This document shows, piece by piece, positions 20,810-29,180 of a stretch of 35,870 bases of DNA. The DNA comes from an uncultured bacterium (lineage in GTDB: Bacteria > Actinomycetota > Coriobacteriia > Coriobacteriales > Coriobacteriaceae): positions 1 through 35,870 of the forward strand of contig CAJMST010000019.1 of NCBI GenBank assembly GCA_905216145.1. Direction: 5' to 3'. How positions within the stretch are numbered: the first letter of the stretch is position 1; each line of letters starts with the position of its first letter. A program made the position numbers and the translations under genes. The notes below the pieces were generated by a model that was given only the letters and a program-made list of their open reading frames with translations, was not told where the DNA came from and searched no databases.

Positions 20810-21126
20810 ACGCCTCCCTCCGTTCCCTCGCCCGTGCCCGAATCGGGCACAGGCTCGCTGAGCTTGAGCTGGTTGATCATGAGCCGAACGACGCGGTTCT
20901 CGCTGGCGGCCTGGTCGATGGAAATGCCGCGCCGGTCGTACTGCTCAAGCGTCAGAGCCTTGACGCAGAGGAGATACATCGCGAAGCGCGGCGTCCCGTC
21001 TTCCGGCTTGCTGCACACGCCGGAGAGAATATAGCCCTCCGCCGCGTCAATATAGCCAGGCAGCTCCGCGTCGTCCGCGTCGACCTTGCAGTAAACGGCG
21101 ATCTCGCTCAGCCTCTCGGGCAGCAT
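20806..21126 (-). CDS. Head-tail connector, HK97 gp6-like (106 aa)
   Basis: The small helical protein MLPERLSEIAVYCKVDADDA ... PGYIDAAEGYILSGVCSKPE ... LLCVKALTLEQYDRRGISID fits the gp6-like adaptor family that binds below the portal. The C-terminal tail VPDSGTGEGTEGGV (from residue 93) starts with the peptide from the dispersed palindrome. It looks like an added, disordered end. Confidence 0.83.
   Translation of the reverse strand: MLPERLSEIAVYCKVDADDAELPGYIDAAEGYILSGVCSKPEDGTPRFAMYLLCVKALTLEQYDRRGISIDQAASENRVVRLMINQLKLSEPVPDSGTGEGTEGGV
20834..20850. repeat. 17-bp dispersed palindrome, copy 4
   Basis: GTGCCCGAATCGGGCAC. On the coding strand it encodes VPDSGT at the C-terminal end of the connector gene. 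Confidence 0.9.
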
Positions 21127-21129
21127 CGC

Positions 21130-22347
21130 TTAGCCCCCGCTCTTGGGCAGCGTCGCGACGACGACGCCCTTGTCGACCACGAGGTTGCCGCCCACCATCA
21201 CGTCGCCGAGGATGGTCAGCAGGCGCTCCTGCGCCTTGTAGCTCTCGTCCACGCGCACAGTAAAATCGGAGAAGAGACCGAGCTCATAGTTGAGCGGGTT
21301 CCCGTAGATCATGGTCTGGATCGCGGCGCTCGCGCTCGCGGTCGAGCCGGAAAGGCTCGTGAGGTCGGGGCAGATGGTGTAGGGGATCACCACGCCGCCG
21401 TCGCGGATCACACCGGTGTTGGGGTTCGCCATGTCCGGCTCGATGGTGAACAGGCGGCGCTTTTCGTTCGTGCCGCGCAGCTGGCCGATGGCCTTGAGGT
21501 CAGCCTTGGTGAGCAGCAGGCGGGCGCTGCCGCCGACCTCGGTGTCCGCGCCGTAGGCAAAATAGAGGGTGTCGAGCAGGTTGACGTCCACCGCGGCCAC
21601 GTCCACGCTGGCGAAGATGCTCGCGCCCGCCTTGTTCTTGGCGTTCTTCATGCCGTAGAACACATGGCTGCTCTCGCCGTCGCCGTTGACGATCAGCTCG
21701 GAGCACTTGCGGCGCATCGCGCGCAGCGCCATGCCGTAGATCTTCGCGTAATAGTCCGCGGGGGTCAGGTTGCCGATATTGCGGTCGACGAAGCTCGTCA
21801 CGCTCATGTCGTAGGGCTTGATCTGCGCCACACCGAAGGTGGGGTCGGTGCTCGCCGTGCGGGCCTTGCCGGCGGTGGACGCCACTGTGCCGACCTTCGC
21901 GTCCAGCTCGGTGATGACATAGGGCTCCTGATACTCGCCCATGCCGGAGAGGTTGACGACCTGCACCTGGTCGATGATCGCGCTGATCGGTGCGTCGCCG
22001 CCGCGGATGTCGCGGCCCACGCCGGTGGGCTCGGCGAGCGAGGTGGTCGCGAGCGTGATGGCCTTGCGGACCTCCGCCGCCTCAAACTTCACCTCGCCGC
22101 CCTTGCGCAGGATCTCCGCGCGCTCAAGCGCCTTGTCGCGCGCTTCCGCGGGGTTCTCCTGCTTTCCGAGGAACTTGCGGTCCTGCTCCTCGATGAAGGT
22201 CTTGACCTCGGTGATCTCGGTGTTGAGGTTCTCGATCTCGGTCATCTTGCTCAGATAGTCCTCGCGCTTGCCCTCCTTGAGCAGGCTCTCAGCCTCGGTG
22301 AGCACGCCGGCGCGCTTCGCCAGCAGGTCGTTGTACTTTCTACGCAT
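21130..22347 (-). CDS. Major capsid protein, HK97 fold (405 aa)
   Basis: An N-terminal coiled-coil delta domain (AKRAGVLTEAESLLKEGKRE, TEIENLNTEITEVKTFIEEQ) precedes the HK97-type shell domain: DAPISAIIDQVQVVNLSGMG, DRNIGNLTPADYYAKIYGMA, RAMRRKCSELIVNGDGESSH, GLFSDFTVRVDESYKAQERL. The delta domain acts as scaffold and is removed by the prohead protease encoded just upstream. About 400 aa is usual for this family. Confidence 0.92.
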   Translation of the reverse strand: MRRKYNDLLAKRAGVLTEAESLLKEGKREDYLSKMTEIENLNTEITEVKTFIEEQDRKFLGKQENPAEARDKALERAEILRKGGEVKFEAAEVRKAITLATTSLAEPTGVGRDIRGGDAPISAIIDQVQVVNLSGMGEYQEPYVITELDAKVGTVASTAGKARTASTDPTFGVAQIKPYDMSVTSFVDRNIGNLTPADYYAKIYGMALRAMRRKCSELIVNGDGESSHVFYGMKNAKNKAGASIFASVDVAAVDVNLLDTLYFAYGADTEVGGSARLLLTKADLKAIGQLRGTNEKRRLFTIEPDMANPNTGVIRDGGVVIPYTICPDLTSLSGSTASASAAIQTMIYGNPLNYELGLFSDFTVRVDESYKAQERLLTILGDVMVGGNLVVDKGVVVATLPKSGG

Positions 22348-22358
22348 TGTGTGCCTCC

Positions 22359-23048
22359 TTAAAATCTCATTTTTTCAAGCTCCAAAGCGGCTTCGTCCGC
22401 CCAGTGCTCGTTGTTATCCGCGCCCTCCGGCGCATGGGTCTCTTGCATTTCGGCGCCGCCGTAGCGCTTCGCTTTCACCACGCCGGCCTCCGGCTGCACG
22501 GGCACTGCGCAGAAGCTGACCTCGTAGGCGTCCGCCGCGCCGTCAAGATCAAAGTGGCAGAGCTGCCCGTCGTACTCTCGGCCCGGACAGTGCTCGCACA
22601 GCGTTTTGCGCTGGTCCGCGCCGCAGATCGAGCAGTTGACATGCTCCACCGCACAGCCCACGCTGCACTCGCGCAAGATGCCGCCCTCGATGGCGGCGAT
22701 GGTGTCTGCGGTGCTCGCCGTGCGGACCATGTAGCAGCTGAGCACCAGACGCTTGACCTCGCCCTCGTCCGCCACCTGTGCGTCATAGACGCGCGCGGTC
22801 TGCGTCTCCGCGCTCCAGCGGTGGTCACGCAGCACGGGCTTGCCGATGTAGAGCTTGCTGAGCTGCTCAAGCGTCGCCTCGGTGAAGCGCTCGCCGTCGC
22901 GGTCGATCTGGTTGTCGCAGGCGGCCAGACGGAAGGTGAACACCTCGTCCGCGCTCAACTCACGCAGCGCCTGTGCGTTGATGAGGGCAAGCTCCCGCTC
23001 GCCAACGGCGGCCTTTTCGATCCGTGCCGCCTTAAAAATCATATCCAT
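22359..23048 (-). CDS. Prohead protease with inserted Cys4 motif (229 aa)
   Basis: The gene sits between portal and capsid genes. The candidate catalytic His is H76 in PVLRDHRWSAETQTARV and the Ser is S129 in GGILRECSVGC, the 'H...S' pattern of phage prohead proteases. An insertion carries C139-x2-C142 and C151-x2-C154 (CSICGADQRKTLCEHC), a likely zinc-binding module, before YEVSFCAVPVQPEAGV. ATG 23048 follows GAGGAG. It would cleave the capsid delta domain during assembly. Confidence 0.82.
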   Translation of the reverse strand: MDMIFKAARIEKAAVGERELALINAQALRELSADEVFTFRLAACDNQIDRDGERFTEATLEQLSKLYIGKPVLRDHRWSAETQTARVYDAQVADEGEVKRLVLSCYMVRTASTADTIAAIEGGILRECSVGCAVEHVNCSICGADQRKTLCEHCPGREYDGQLCHFDLDGAADAYEVSFCAVPVQPEAGVVKAKRYGGAEMQETHAPEGADNNEHWADEAALELEKMRF

Positions 23049-23053
23049 GTGGG

Positions 23054-24340
23054 TTACTCCTCTCCGGCGGTCGTACCGCCCCTTTCCGCAACCAGACGCG
23101 GCCACTCGTCCAGCGGAACGCGGTCAAGCGGGGCGCGTCTGCGGTCGCCGCCTGGAACGTCCGGTAGGTCCTCCAGCGCCGCGATGTCGTTCGGGCTGTA
23201 AACGCTTAGGTCGCTCATTGTGCGGTACCAGTTCGCGCGGCTCGCCGTGTCGCCCTTGAGCTCCGCCATCATGTTGATGCGCAGCTCCAGCCCCGCGGCC
23301 AGCTCGTTGTCGGTCAGCAGCTTGTAGCTCTGTTCCTCCTCGTACTGGGTCACGATGGGGTGCAGCGTGCCGACGACATACTCGATCGCGTTCTGCTCAT
23401 TGCTGCCGTAGGCCTGCTTGCCCTCATTGAGCTTGTAGAGCGGCACGCCAAAGTAGCGCGCGATGTCCGTGATCGACAGCTGCTTGTTTTCCACGAACTG
23501 CGCGTCGCGGTTCGTCCCCGCGATGCTCGTGTACTTGAGACCGAGGTCGAGGATCGCCGTCCGGTGCGCCTTGCTCGGCCCCATGTGGACGCGCTCCCAC
23601 TCGGCGCGCAGCCGGTCCTTCTTGGTCACGAGCGAGCCGTCCGCCGCCTTGACCGGATTTCCCTTGGTGTCCAGCACATAGCCGCCGAGGTCGGTGTCGG
23701 TCTCCAGCACGCCGCCCGGCTGCCCGCCGTTGGCATAGTAGCTCAGCTCATACTCCTGCGCGGCCCGCGCCGCGGCGATCACCTCGCCGGCGCGCGTCAC
23801 CGTGCCGAGACCGAGCAGGCCGTTGCGCGTGGCGTTCTTGTAGTGGCACACGTCCTCGTTTGGCAATCGCATGACCTTGCCGGAGAAGGGATGCGTCACG
23901 TCGTACCACACGCGGCCCGCCATGTCGTGCCAGGGCTGCACCAGATACCACGGCACCGGGATCAGCTCCACCGGCTTGCCCGTGCGCTCGTCGCGCACGA
24001 TCCAGTCGTAGCCGTTGCCGCCCTCCAGGCGGCTCGTCTCCAGCACCTTCTTTCGAATGAACGGGGTCATAGCTTCGTTCGGCCGGATGTTCAGCAGCCG
24101 CAGCAGCTCGTGGTCCGTGCGCTCGCGCGTCCTTGTGTCGATCACATAATTCGGCAGCTTCGCGATGCTGTCGCTCAGCAGCTCAATGCAGCGGTCGACC
24201 GCGCTGAGCTTGCGCGCTGCGCTCTGCGGGTCCTCGCCGACGGCCAGACCGCCGGAAGCCGTCAGGCTGCCGACCGTTACGGACTTGCTCACGGTGGGCG
24301 AGCGTGCGGTTGCCGCGCGCAGGCCCTTGATAATGCTCAT
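23054..24340 (-). CDS. Portal protein, HK97 family (428 aa)
   Basis: Typical portal_HK97 features: LSAVDRCIELLSDSIAKLPN, DHELLRLLNIRPNEAMTPFI, GLGTVTRAGEVIAAARAAQE, then IARYFGVPLYKLNEGKQAYG and NAIEYVVGTLHPIVTQYEEE. It forms the dodecameric DNA entry and exit ring of the head. The start overlaps the preceding small gene (ATGA). The length is normal for the family. Confidence 0.92.
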   Translation of the reverse strand: MSIIKGLRAATARSPTVSKSVTVGSLTASGGLAVGEDPQSAARKLSAVDRCIELLSDSIAKLPNYVIDTRTRERTDHELLRLLNIRPNEAMTPFIRKKVLETSRLEGGNGYDWIVRDERTGKPVELIPVPWYLVQPWHDMAGRVWYDVTHPFSGKVMRLPNEDVCHYKNATRNGLLGLGTVTRAGEVIAAARAAQEYELSYYANGGQPGGVLETDTDLGGYVLDTKGNPVKAADGSLVTKKDRLRAEWERVHMGPSKAHRTAILDLGLKYTSIAGTNRDAQFVENKQLSITDIARYFGVPLYKLNEGKQAYGSNEQNAIEYVVGTLHPIVTQYEEEQSYKLLTDNELAAGLELRINMMAELKGDTASRANWYRTMSDLSVYSPNDIAALEDLPDVPGGDRRRAPLDRVPLDEWPRLVAERGGTTAGEE

Positions 24341-24513
24341 GCTTGACCATCACTCCCTTCGTCGTTTGCACTATCGTCAAAGCCGTCGACAACGGCCATT
24401 GCGATCAAAAGAATGCCGCCCACGATAAAGCCGGCCGGGATATAGATCATCCCCGCGCCTGCCGTGATGAGCAGCACGCCGAGCTTCAGCACGGCGTCTC
24501 GCAGTTTTTCCAC
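24337..24513 (-). CDS. Small membrane protein between terL and portal (58 aa)
   Basis: The GTG at 24513 has AGGAGG at 6-nt spacing, 11 nt after the terL stop. MEKLRDAVLKLGVLLITAGA, then GMIYIPAGFIVGGILLIAMA, gives one long or two short membrane helices, followed by an acidic tail. Small membrane proteins in this slot recur in Clostridia phages; the function is unknown. Confidence 0.7.
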   Translation of the reverse strand: MEKLRDAVLKLGVLLITAGAGMIYIPAGFIVGGILLIAMAVVDGFDDSANDEGSDGQA

Positions 24514-24524
24514 AGCCTTCCTCC

Positions 24525-26324
24525 TCACAGCGTGAAGTCCGCCCGTGCCACCGCCGCGGCAAGATCGGGCTTCTGATTCCTGGCAACCATCCACACGGCC
24601 ATCACGATGATGCTCGCGACCGCCGGGTCGATGCGCCCCGTTGATTTATTCTTGAGCGGCTTAATGTTTCCGTTTCCGTCCGCGTGGCAGCGGACGTTGC
24701 CAAAGGTCCAGCGGAAGCAGGTGTTGTGGACGTGCAGCAGCGTGTGCCGCTGCATCATGTCGTCTGTCTCTTTCATTGCGGGGCTCATGTTCTTCAGGTC
24801 CTGCGGGATCTCGATGATCGGCACAATCGGCGCGAGCCGCTGCGTGATGGTCCGGCTCAGATACGGGTCAAAGCCCACCATGCGCAGGTCGTAGCGCTCC
24901 CGCGCCTCGCGGATGCGCTCCTCCACCGCGCCGTAGTCGATGACCTCGCCGGGGCAGAGGTCGAGGAAGCCGGCACGCGCCCAGTCCCGGTAGGGGACGT
25001 GGTCGCGCTTTTCCGCCTCGTCCACCGTCGCCTCGGGCCGCCAGATGCCATAGGGCAGCAGCACCGCCATGTCCAGCCCCGGCTGGGGCGGGAAGAGCAG
25101 AACAAAGGCCGTCAGGTCGCGGCTCGTGGAAAGGTCCACGCCGCCGTAGCAGAGCTTGCCGTCCAGCTGCCGCAGCCACTCCTCGCGCTCGCGCTTTTTG
25201 CTTGGCCCCCATTGCGTCTTGTCGTAGAGGTTGAGCGAGATCCAGCCGACCGACTTCGTCGTGATCCATTGGTTGAGCCGCAGCCATCGGAATACGCGCT
25301 CCTCGGCTTCGCTGCGCTTTGCGCTCGCCGCCTCCATGCGGATGTTGCGCAGGCTCAGATGCTTGCCAAGCGAGGGGTTGCAGAGATACCACAGGCTCTC
25401 GTCCCAGATGTCGAGCTTTTCCAGGTCGTCCGGATCGTCGCCGAACAGCGCGGTCAGGCCGTAGAGGATCGGCAGCCAGTTTTCCTCGTCACGGCCGAGC
25501 AGCTCGGCCTCCGCGTCCGCAAGGTCCTCGTCCCCGACATGCCGGAGGGAGAGGACCGAGCGAACGTCGCCGCCATCGCTCCGGATGCGCCGCAGCTGCC
25601 GCGCGTCGCGGATGCCCACAGCTTTCTCGTGGATCTCCCAGCCGATGGAGCTGCGGTCGGGGTCGTCGCCCGCGGTCGTCAGCACGATCCATGCCGGCTG
25701 CCGTCGGCTCGCGCCCGCCGCGCCGGTCATGACGTCCCACAGCTCACGGTTGGGCTGCGCGTGCAGCTCGTCGAAGATGACGCAGCTCGGCTTGTAGCCG
25801 TGCTTGCTGTAAGCCTCGGCGGAGAGGACCTGCAGAATGCCGACCGTGATCCACTTGTACCCGCCGTTGCCGGTCTTCACGCGCTTGCGGTACTCGATGC
25901 GCTTGCGGCTCTCGATGGGCCGCAGCTCGCCCTGGGCGATCATCTTCGCTGTCCACGGCGCGCTCGTCGCCATAAAGATCGCCGCGTTGTAGACGATCGA
26001 GGCGTTTTCCTTGTCCGCCGCGCAGACATAGACCTCCGCGTTCAGCTCGCCGTCCGCAAAGAGGTGATAGAGGGCCAGCGCCGCAGCCAGCTCGCTCTTG
26101 CCGTTCTTCTTCGGAATCTCGAGGTAGAGGTACCAGTACCGGCGCAGCCGCTCTGCGCTCTCCTCCGTGCCCGATTCGGGCACGTCCATCGTGCCGTAAA
26201 ATTCCATCAGCGCCTCGCGCTGCCAGTCGTAGAGAGAAAAGAGCTTGCCCGTGTTGGTCGTCGGCAGGCGCTCGACGAAGTCGCACACAAACTGCCCCGC
26301 CTCGCGGTCGAAAACGTATGCCAT
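24525..26324 (-). CDS. terL: Terminase large subunit, HK97-type (599 aa)
   Basis: This is the DNA-packaging motor. The ATPase domain has Walker A in LEIPKKNGKSELAAALALYH and Walker B CVIFDELHAQ, followed by the coupling motif IVLTTAGDDP. The nuclease domain has GGVDLSTSRDLTAFVLLF, FDPYLSRTITQRL, and the C-terminal TGRIDPAVASIIVMAVWM. ATG 26324 is adjacent to the terS stop. VPESGT at 48-53, in a loop before Walker A, comes from a dispersed palindrome copy. The family suggests cos- or pac-type packaging; no cos site was identified. Confidence 0.94.
   Translation of the reverse strand: MAYVFDREAGQFVCDFVERLPTTNTGKLFSLYDWQREALMEFYGTMDVPESGTEESAERLRRYWYLYLEIPKKNGKSELAAALALYHLFADGELNAEVYVCAADKENASIVYNAAIFMATSAPWTAKMIAQGELRPIESRKRIEYRKRVKTGNGGYKWITVGILQVLSAEAYSKHGYKPSCVIFDELHAQPNRELWDVMTGAAGASRRQPAWIVLTTAGDDPDRSSIGWEIHEKAVGIRDARQLRRIRSDGGDVRSVLSLRHVGDEDLADAEAELLGRDEENWLPILYGLTALFGDDPDDLEKLDIWDESLWYLCNPSLGKHLSLRNIRMEAASAKRSEAEERVFRWLRLNQWITTKSVGWISLNLYDKTQWGPSKKREREEWLRQLDGKLCYGGVDLSTSRDLTAFVLLFPPQPGLDMAVLLPYGIWRPEATVDEAEKRDHVPYRDWARAGFLDLCPGEVIDYGAVEERIREARERYDLRMVGFDPYLSRTITQRLAPIVPIIEIPQDLKNMSPAMKETDDMMQRHTLLHVHNTCFRWTFGNVRCHADGNGNIKPLKNKSTGRIDPAVASIIVMAVWMVARNQKPDLAAAVARADFTL
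26167..26183. repeat. 17-bp dispersed palindrome, copy 5
   Basis: GTGCCCGATTCGGGCAC, encoding VPESGT near the N-terminus of the large terminase. Confidence 0.9.
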
Positions 26325-26325
26325 G

Positions 26326-26856
26326 CTACAGGCTCCGCGCCAGCGCGTCCGCCTGCCGCTGCCGCAGCCGCTCCGTGAACTCATCCGTCCCGCTCCCCGG
26401 CGTGAACGCCGCCGCGGGCAGATTGCTCGGCAGGACCAGCCGGCAGCGGCTCGAGACCGTCAGGCCCATGTCGTTCGCGCAGTTGCGCGCCTGCTTGAAG
26501 TAGCGCTCCTGCACGCGGCCCCAGCCGTCCGCCGCCTCTAAGTCGCGCGCGTGGCCCGGCGCCTGAGTCAAGGCCCGCTGCACCTCCGCCGTCGCGCTGA
26601 TATACTCGTGGTGGGCGACCAGATAGCGCCCGAGGTTGTCCGCGTCGAGGTCGGTGTAGAGCCCCACGTCGATGAGCTGTTTGCCGATCGCGCGAAACTC
26701 GCGATGCAGCTCCTTAGGCAGCCACTTAGGCGGCTTCGCCCGCTGCGGCGCAGGCACCACCACTTCACGGTCGCGCCGCGCGTCCTCCTCGGCGCGCGTC
26801 AGGTGCTTGCGCCCGTTCCTCACGACCAGATCGGTCGGTTGTCTTACTCCTGCCAT
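26326..26856 (-). CDS. terS: Terminase small subunit, P27 family (176 aa)
   Basis: ATG 26856 follows AAAGGAG. KPPKWLPKELHREFRAIGKQ, LYTDLDADNLGRYLVAHHEY and MGLTVSSRCRLVLPSN are P27-family terminase small-subunit features; it recognises the packaging start and feeds DNA to TerL. The order terS-terL-portal is standard, with HNH and methyltransferase genes upstream. Confidence 0.86.
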   Translation of the reverse strand: MAGVRQPTDLVVRNGRKHLTRAEEDARRDREVVVPAPQRAKPPKWLPKELHREFRAIGKQLIDVGLYTDLDADNLGRYLVAHHEYISATAEVQRALTQAPGHARDLEAADGWGRVQERYFKQARNCANDMGLTVSSRCRLVLPSNLPAAAFTPGSGTDEFTERLRQRQADALARSL

Positions 26857-26962
26857 CTCCGCGCTCCTTTCTGCGCTGCCGCCGAATATATCGCTCCATG
26901 TCCCGCTTGAGATACGGGCTTTCCGTCGCGGCCATGATCCGCTCCGCTTCAGCAATCGTCAT
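26765..26962 (-). CDS. Small basic protein overlapping the start of terS (65 aa)
   Basis: ATG 26962 lies within the last codons of the methyltransferase gene. It gives MTIAEAERIMAATESPYLKR, then DMERYIRRQRRKERG, a plausible short helical basic protein for the first about 35 residues. The rest (after 26856) overlaps terS in another frame and is low-complexity. Either a short real gene or a chance frame; GGGAAAG is a weak site. Confidence 0.42.
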   Translation of the reverse strand: MTIAEAERIMAATESPYLKRDMERYIRRQRRKERGDGRSKTTDRSGREERAQAPDARRGGRAARP

Positions 26963-28250
26963 GCTTTCCCAGCGCGGCGACAATTTCCTTTTCGCGGTCG
27001 CTCAGCTCCCAAACATGCGCCGCAGCCTTCTCCGCCGCAGCCTTCTCCGCCGCCGCCTTCTCCGCCGCCGCCTTCTCCGCCGCCGCCTTCTCCGAAAGAA
27101 GAAACGCCGCGCCGTAGATGGTTTTTTTCTGTGCGCGCTGCTCGTCCAGCGCCCGTGTAAAGGCGGCTTCCTCCGCCCGCACACGCAGCGCCTGCCACTT
27201 GGCGGTCGGCGCAATGCGGATCGGTGTCATCACGCAGTCCGGGTAGGTGTATCCGGGCAACTCCGCCGCACCCTCACAGGTGTTCTGCGTGTTCAGCTCA
27301 TCCACCCTGCGCCACAGCTCCGGCACCGTTTCAATTTTCCAGTCTCCAAGGTTGGTCACAAAGCTTGTGCGCACATCCGCGCCGTTTTCATAGGTGATGC
27401 GGCAAGACATCGGCAAATAGTTGCATGTCCCGGCCGCGATGCTAAAAAGCGTCAGCGCCGGCGCAAAAAGGAAAAATTGGATGCCGCGCTCCGTGTAAAA
27501 TCGGCAGATCTGCGAGAGGATAGAAAACGGCGGGTTGTCGATCACCACGCAGCCGTCCGAGTAGGGCTCGTGTTCATAGTCGCCTCCGGGGTAAAATGGC
27601 CGAACAACCGGCGCGCCCTGCAAGCCGTAGTGCGCCAAAGCCCAGTCACGGATCGCCTCGTAGATGTTCTGCGGCGTGTAGCAGTCGTCGGTGGTGAGTT
27701 TCGGCTTGAATTTATCCACAAATTTCTCATAATCCTCGCCGCTTTCGCTCTCAACATCTCCCCAGAAGTGGTTTCCTTCTGCCGCTGGTTTCGCCCGCTC
27801 GTGGGCGCTGACATGGATCGTCTCGATCTCGTCCATCGTGAACCCGGTCAGCGAGGTGTCGAAAGAAAGGCTGCTTAGCTCCTCCATCTCAAACTTGAGC
27901 CGCGCTGCGTCCCACTCTCCCGTCTCGGAAAGTCGGTTGTCGGCGATGATGTAGGCGCGGCGCTGCGCCTCGCTCAGCTCGCTCACCGTCACATACGGGA
28001 CCTCGGTCATGCCTTCGGCCCGCGCCGCCGCGACGCGCCCATGTCCGGCGATCAGGTTCTTGTCCTTGTCGATCAGCACCGGCGAGACGAAGCCAAACTC
28101 GCGCAGGCTGCGCCGCAGCTGCTCGATCTGCTCCGGCCCGTGGATCTTCGCGTTGTTTGCATAGGGGATCAGCTCGTCGATGCGTATTGTCGGCAGGTCC
28201 TTGACCGCCACGCGCACCGGCGTCTGCCCTACTGTCTGCTTCTTTCCCAT
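26949..28250 (-). CDS. ParB-domain / N6-adenine DNA methyltransferase fusion (433 aa)
   Basis: ATG 28250 follows AGGAGG. Residues about 15-80 form a ParB/Srx-like domain (IRIDELIPYANNAKIHGPEQ, KDKNLIAGHGRVAAARAEGM), as seen on many phage modification methylases. The second half has DDCYTPQNIYEAIRDWALAH and the NPPF catalytic motif in GCVVIDNPPFSILSQI (about 235), typical of adenine-N6 methyltransferases. Near the C-terminus EKAAA is repeated five times. It probably modifies phage DNA against host restriction or for packaging. The target sequence cannot be read from here. Confidence 0.82.
   Translation of the reverse strand: MGKKQTVGQTPVRVAVKDLPTIRIDELIPYANNAKIHGPEQIEQLRRSLREFGFVSPVLIDKDKNLIAGHGRVAAARAEGMTEVPYVTVSELSEAQRRAYIIADNRLSETGEWDAARLKFEMEELSSLSFDTSLTGFTMDEIETIHVSAHERAKPAAEGNHFWGDVESESGEDYEKFVDKFKPKLTTDDCYTPQNIYEAIRDWALAHYGLQGAPVVRPFYPGGDYEHEPYSDGCVVIDNPPFSILSQICRFYTERGIQFFLFAPALTLFSIAAGTCNYLPMSCRITYENGADVRTSFVTNLGDWKIETVPELWRRVDELNTQNTCEGAAELPGYTYPDCVMTPIRIAPTAKWQALRVRAEEAAFTRALDEQRAQKKTIYGAAFLLSEKAAAEKAAAEKAAAEKAAAEKAAAHVWELSDREKEIVAALGKHDDC
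27018..27092. repeat. Five 15-bp tandem repeats in the methyltransferase gene
   Basis: Five back-to-back 15-bp units (27018-27032, 33-47, 48-62, 63-77, 78-92) encode (EKAAA)5 on the minus strand, predicted as a rigid helix. Units differ only at one wobble base. Copy-number change would keep the frame, so length variation is expected. Confidence 0.9.
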
Positions 28251-28280
28251 GCCTTGCCTCCTGTCGATATCTCCGATGCA

Positions 28281-28350
28281 GTCCCCGGCCCTCAACGCTG
28301 AGGGCGCGGGGGACAGATCCGTGAAGGCTATGGCCGGCTTCAAGAGCCGG
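28281..28350. ncRNA. Structured element A in a 477-bp non-coding region
   Basis: Hairpin 1: GTCCCC (28281-28286) with GGGGAC (28309-28314), plus CCCTC/GAGGG inside. Hairpin 2: CCGGC (28334-28338) with GCCGG (28346-28350) around loop TTCAAGA. Element B (28500-28568) repeats this two-hairpin plan, so a conserved RNA or DNA structure is likely. The whole stretch 28251-28727 has no convincing gene. Confidence 0.5.
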
Positions 28351-28499
28351 GGACCACACCGGATGTTGTTTTGTTGCTCCTGCGCATCTGGCCCACCGCC
28401 GCGGCAGGCCGTCCCCGCGGCGCTTCCGCTTGCGGCGACAGCGCCGCTGCCTCGAATGCTTAGTCGCTTTCTCCGCCACCGGCGGCGCTCCTGCGCATT

Positions 28500-28568
28500 C
28501 CCCGCCCCTCGCGATTCGAGGGCGCGGGGTAGGAGGAAATTCATGACCGCCCCGGTCAAAGAGCGGGG
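28500..28568. ncRNA. Structured element B in the same non-coding region
   Basis: CCCCGC (28500-28505) pairs with GCGGGG (28524-28529), with CCCTC (28506-28510)/GAGGG (28518-28522) inside. A second hairpin has loop TCAAAGA. The arms and loops resemble element A, in the same order. It lies upstream of the methyltransferase gene in the leftward transcript. The rest (28569-28727) shows GACCCC/GGGGTC (about 28661-28677) and other GC-rich hairpins. Confidence 0.5.
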
Positions 28569-28727
28569 AACACGCAGGAACTTTCCGAAAATCCCCCGTG
28601 GGGAAAAAATTTCGCACGAGGGGGGGCAGGCGGTTTCCAAGGGCAGCACCCAAACTTTCTGACCCCGGGGAGGGGTCTGCAAGGAAGCCCCGCGCGACGC
28701 TCTCGCGACGCGCCCGAGCGCCCAAGC

Positions 28728-29120
28728 CTACTGCCGCGCCGCAGCGCCGCGGCGCTTTGACTTGCTGCGATTTTCGTGCATTTCTCGCGCCGTCTTGCGG
28801 CTATGGCAGCTGTGGCAGAGGCTCTCGAGGTTGTCTCGGTCGCAGAAGGTCTGCCAGTCGCCCTTGTGGTCGACGATGTGGTCAACATCCGTCGCGCGGA
28901 CCCGTTGCCCGTGCCGGGCGCACTCGCGGCAGAACGGCTCGCGCAAGAGCTGCGCCGGCCGCAGGTCGAGCTTCCACTCGTCGGTCTGGTACATCCAGCG
29001 CCAGGACTGCGCTTCCTCGCTGCGCCGGTCGCCGCGCGGCCGATGGGCGTCGCAGTATCCATCGCTCACCAGCACGCAGCAGCCGGGATGCCGGCAGGGT
29101 CGGAGCGGCTTTAAGGCCAT
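28728..29120 (-). CDS. HNH endonuclease (130 aa)
   Basis: ATG 29120 follows GGAGGTGAT. It has a Cys/His-rich N-terminus (CRHPGCCVLVSDGYCDAH), a WRWMYQTDEW segment, and the HNH core VDHIVDHKGDWQTFCDRDNL, then ESLCHSCHSRKTA, with structural CxxC pairs. HNH nucleases beside terminase genes are common in cos-type siphophages and are needed for terminase cutting in HK97. That role is inferred from position. Confidence 0.88.
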   Translation of the reverse strand: MALKPLRPCRHPGCCVLVSDGYCDAHRPRGDRRSEEAQSWRWMYQTDEWKLDLRPAQLLREPFCRECARHGQRVRATDVDHIVDHKGDWQTFCDRDNLESLCHSCHSRKTAREMHENRSKSKRRGAAARQ

Positions 29121-29180
29121 CGGGCTATCACCTCCGGGCAAAACAAAAAGCCTGCACCGACACAAACCGCATACAGCGGA

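Noticed and set aside
20626..22362. 578-aa plus-strand ORF
   Set aside because: It runs antisense to the capsid and connector genes, is low-complexity and has no ribosome-binding site or family.
24684..26378. 564-aa plus-strand ORF
   Set aside because: It mirrors the large terminase gene; its length comes from GC-rich codon bias, not from coding.
27018..27092. CRISPR-like or regulatory repeat array
   Set aside because: The repeats are 15-bp units without spacers and encode EKAAA in frame; they are a coding tandem repeat.
28543..28662. 40-aa plus-strand ORF with an AGGAGG before ATG
   Set aside because: It lies inside the duplicated hairpin element and on the strand opposite to all neighbours; the ribosome-binding-like sequence belongs to the repeat structure. 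It is kept as part of the non-coding finding.
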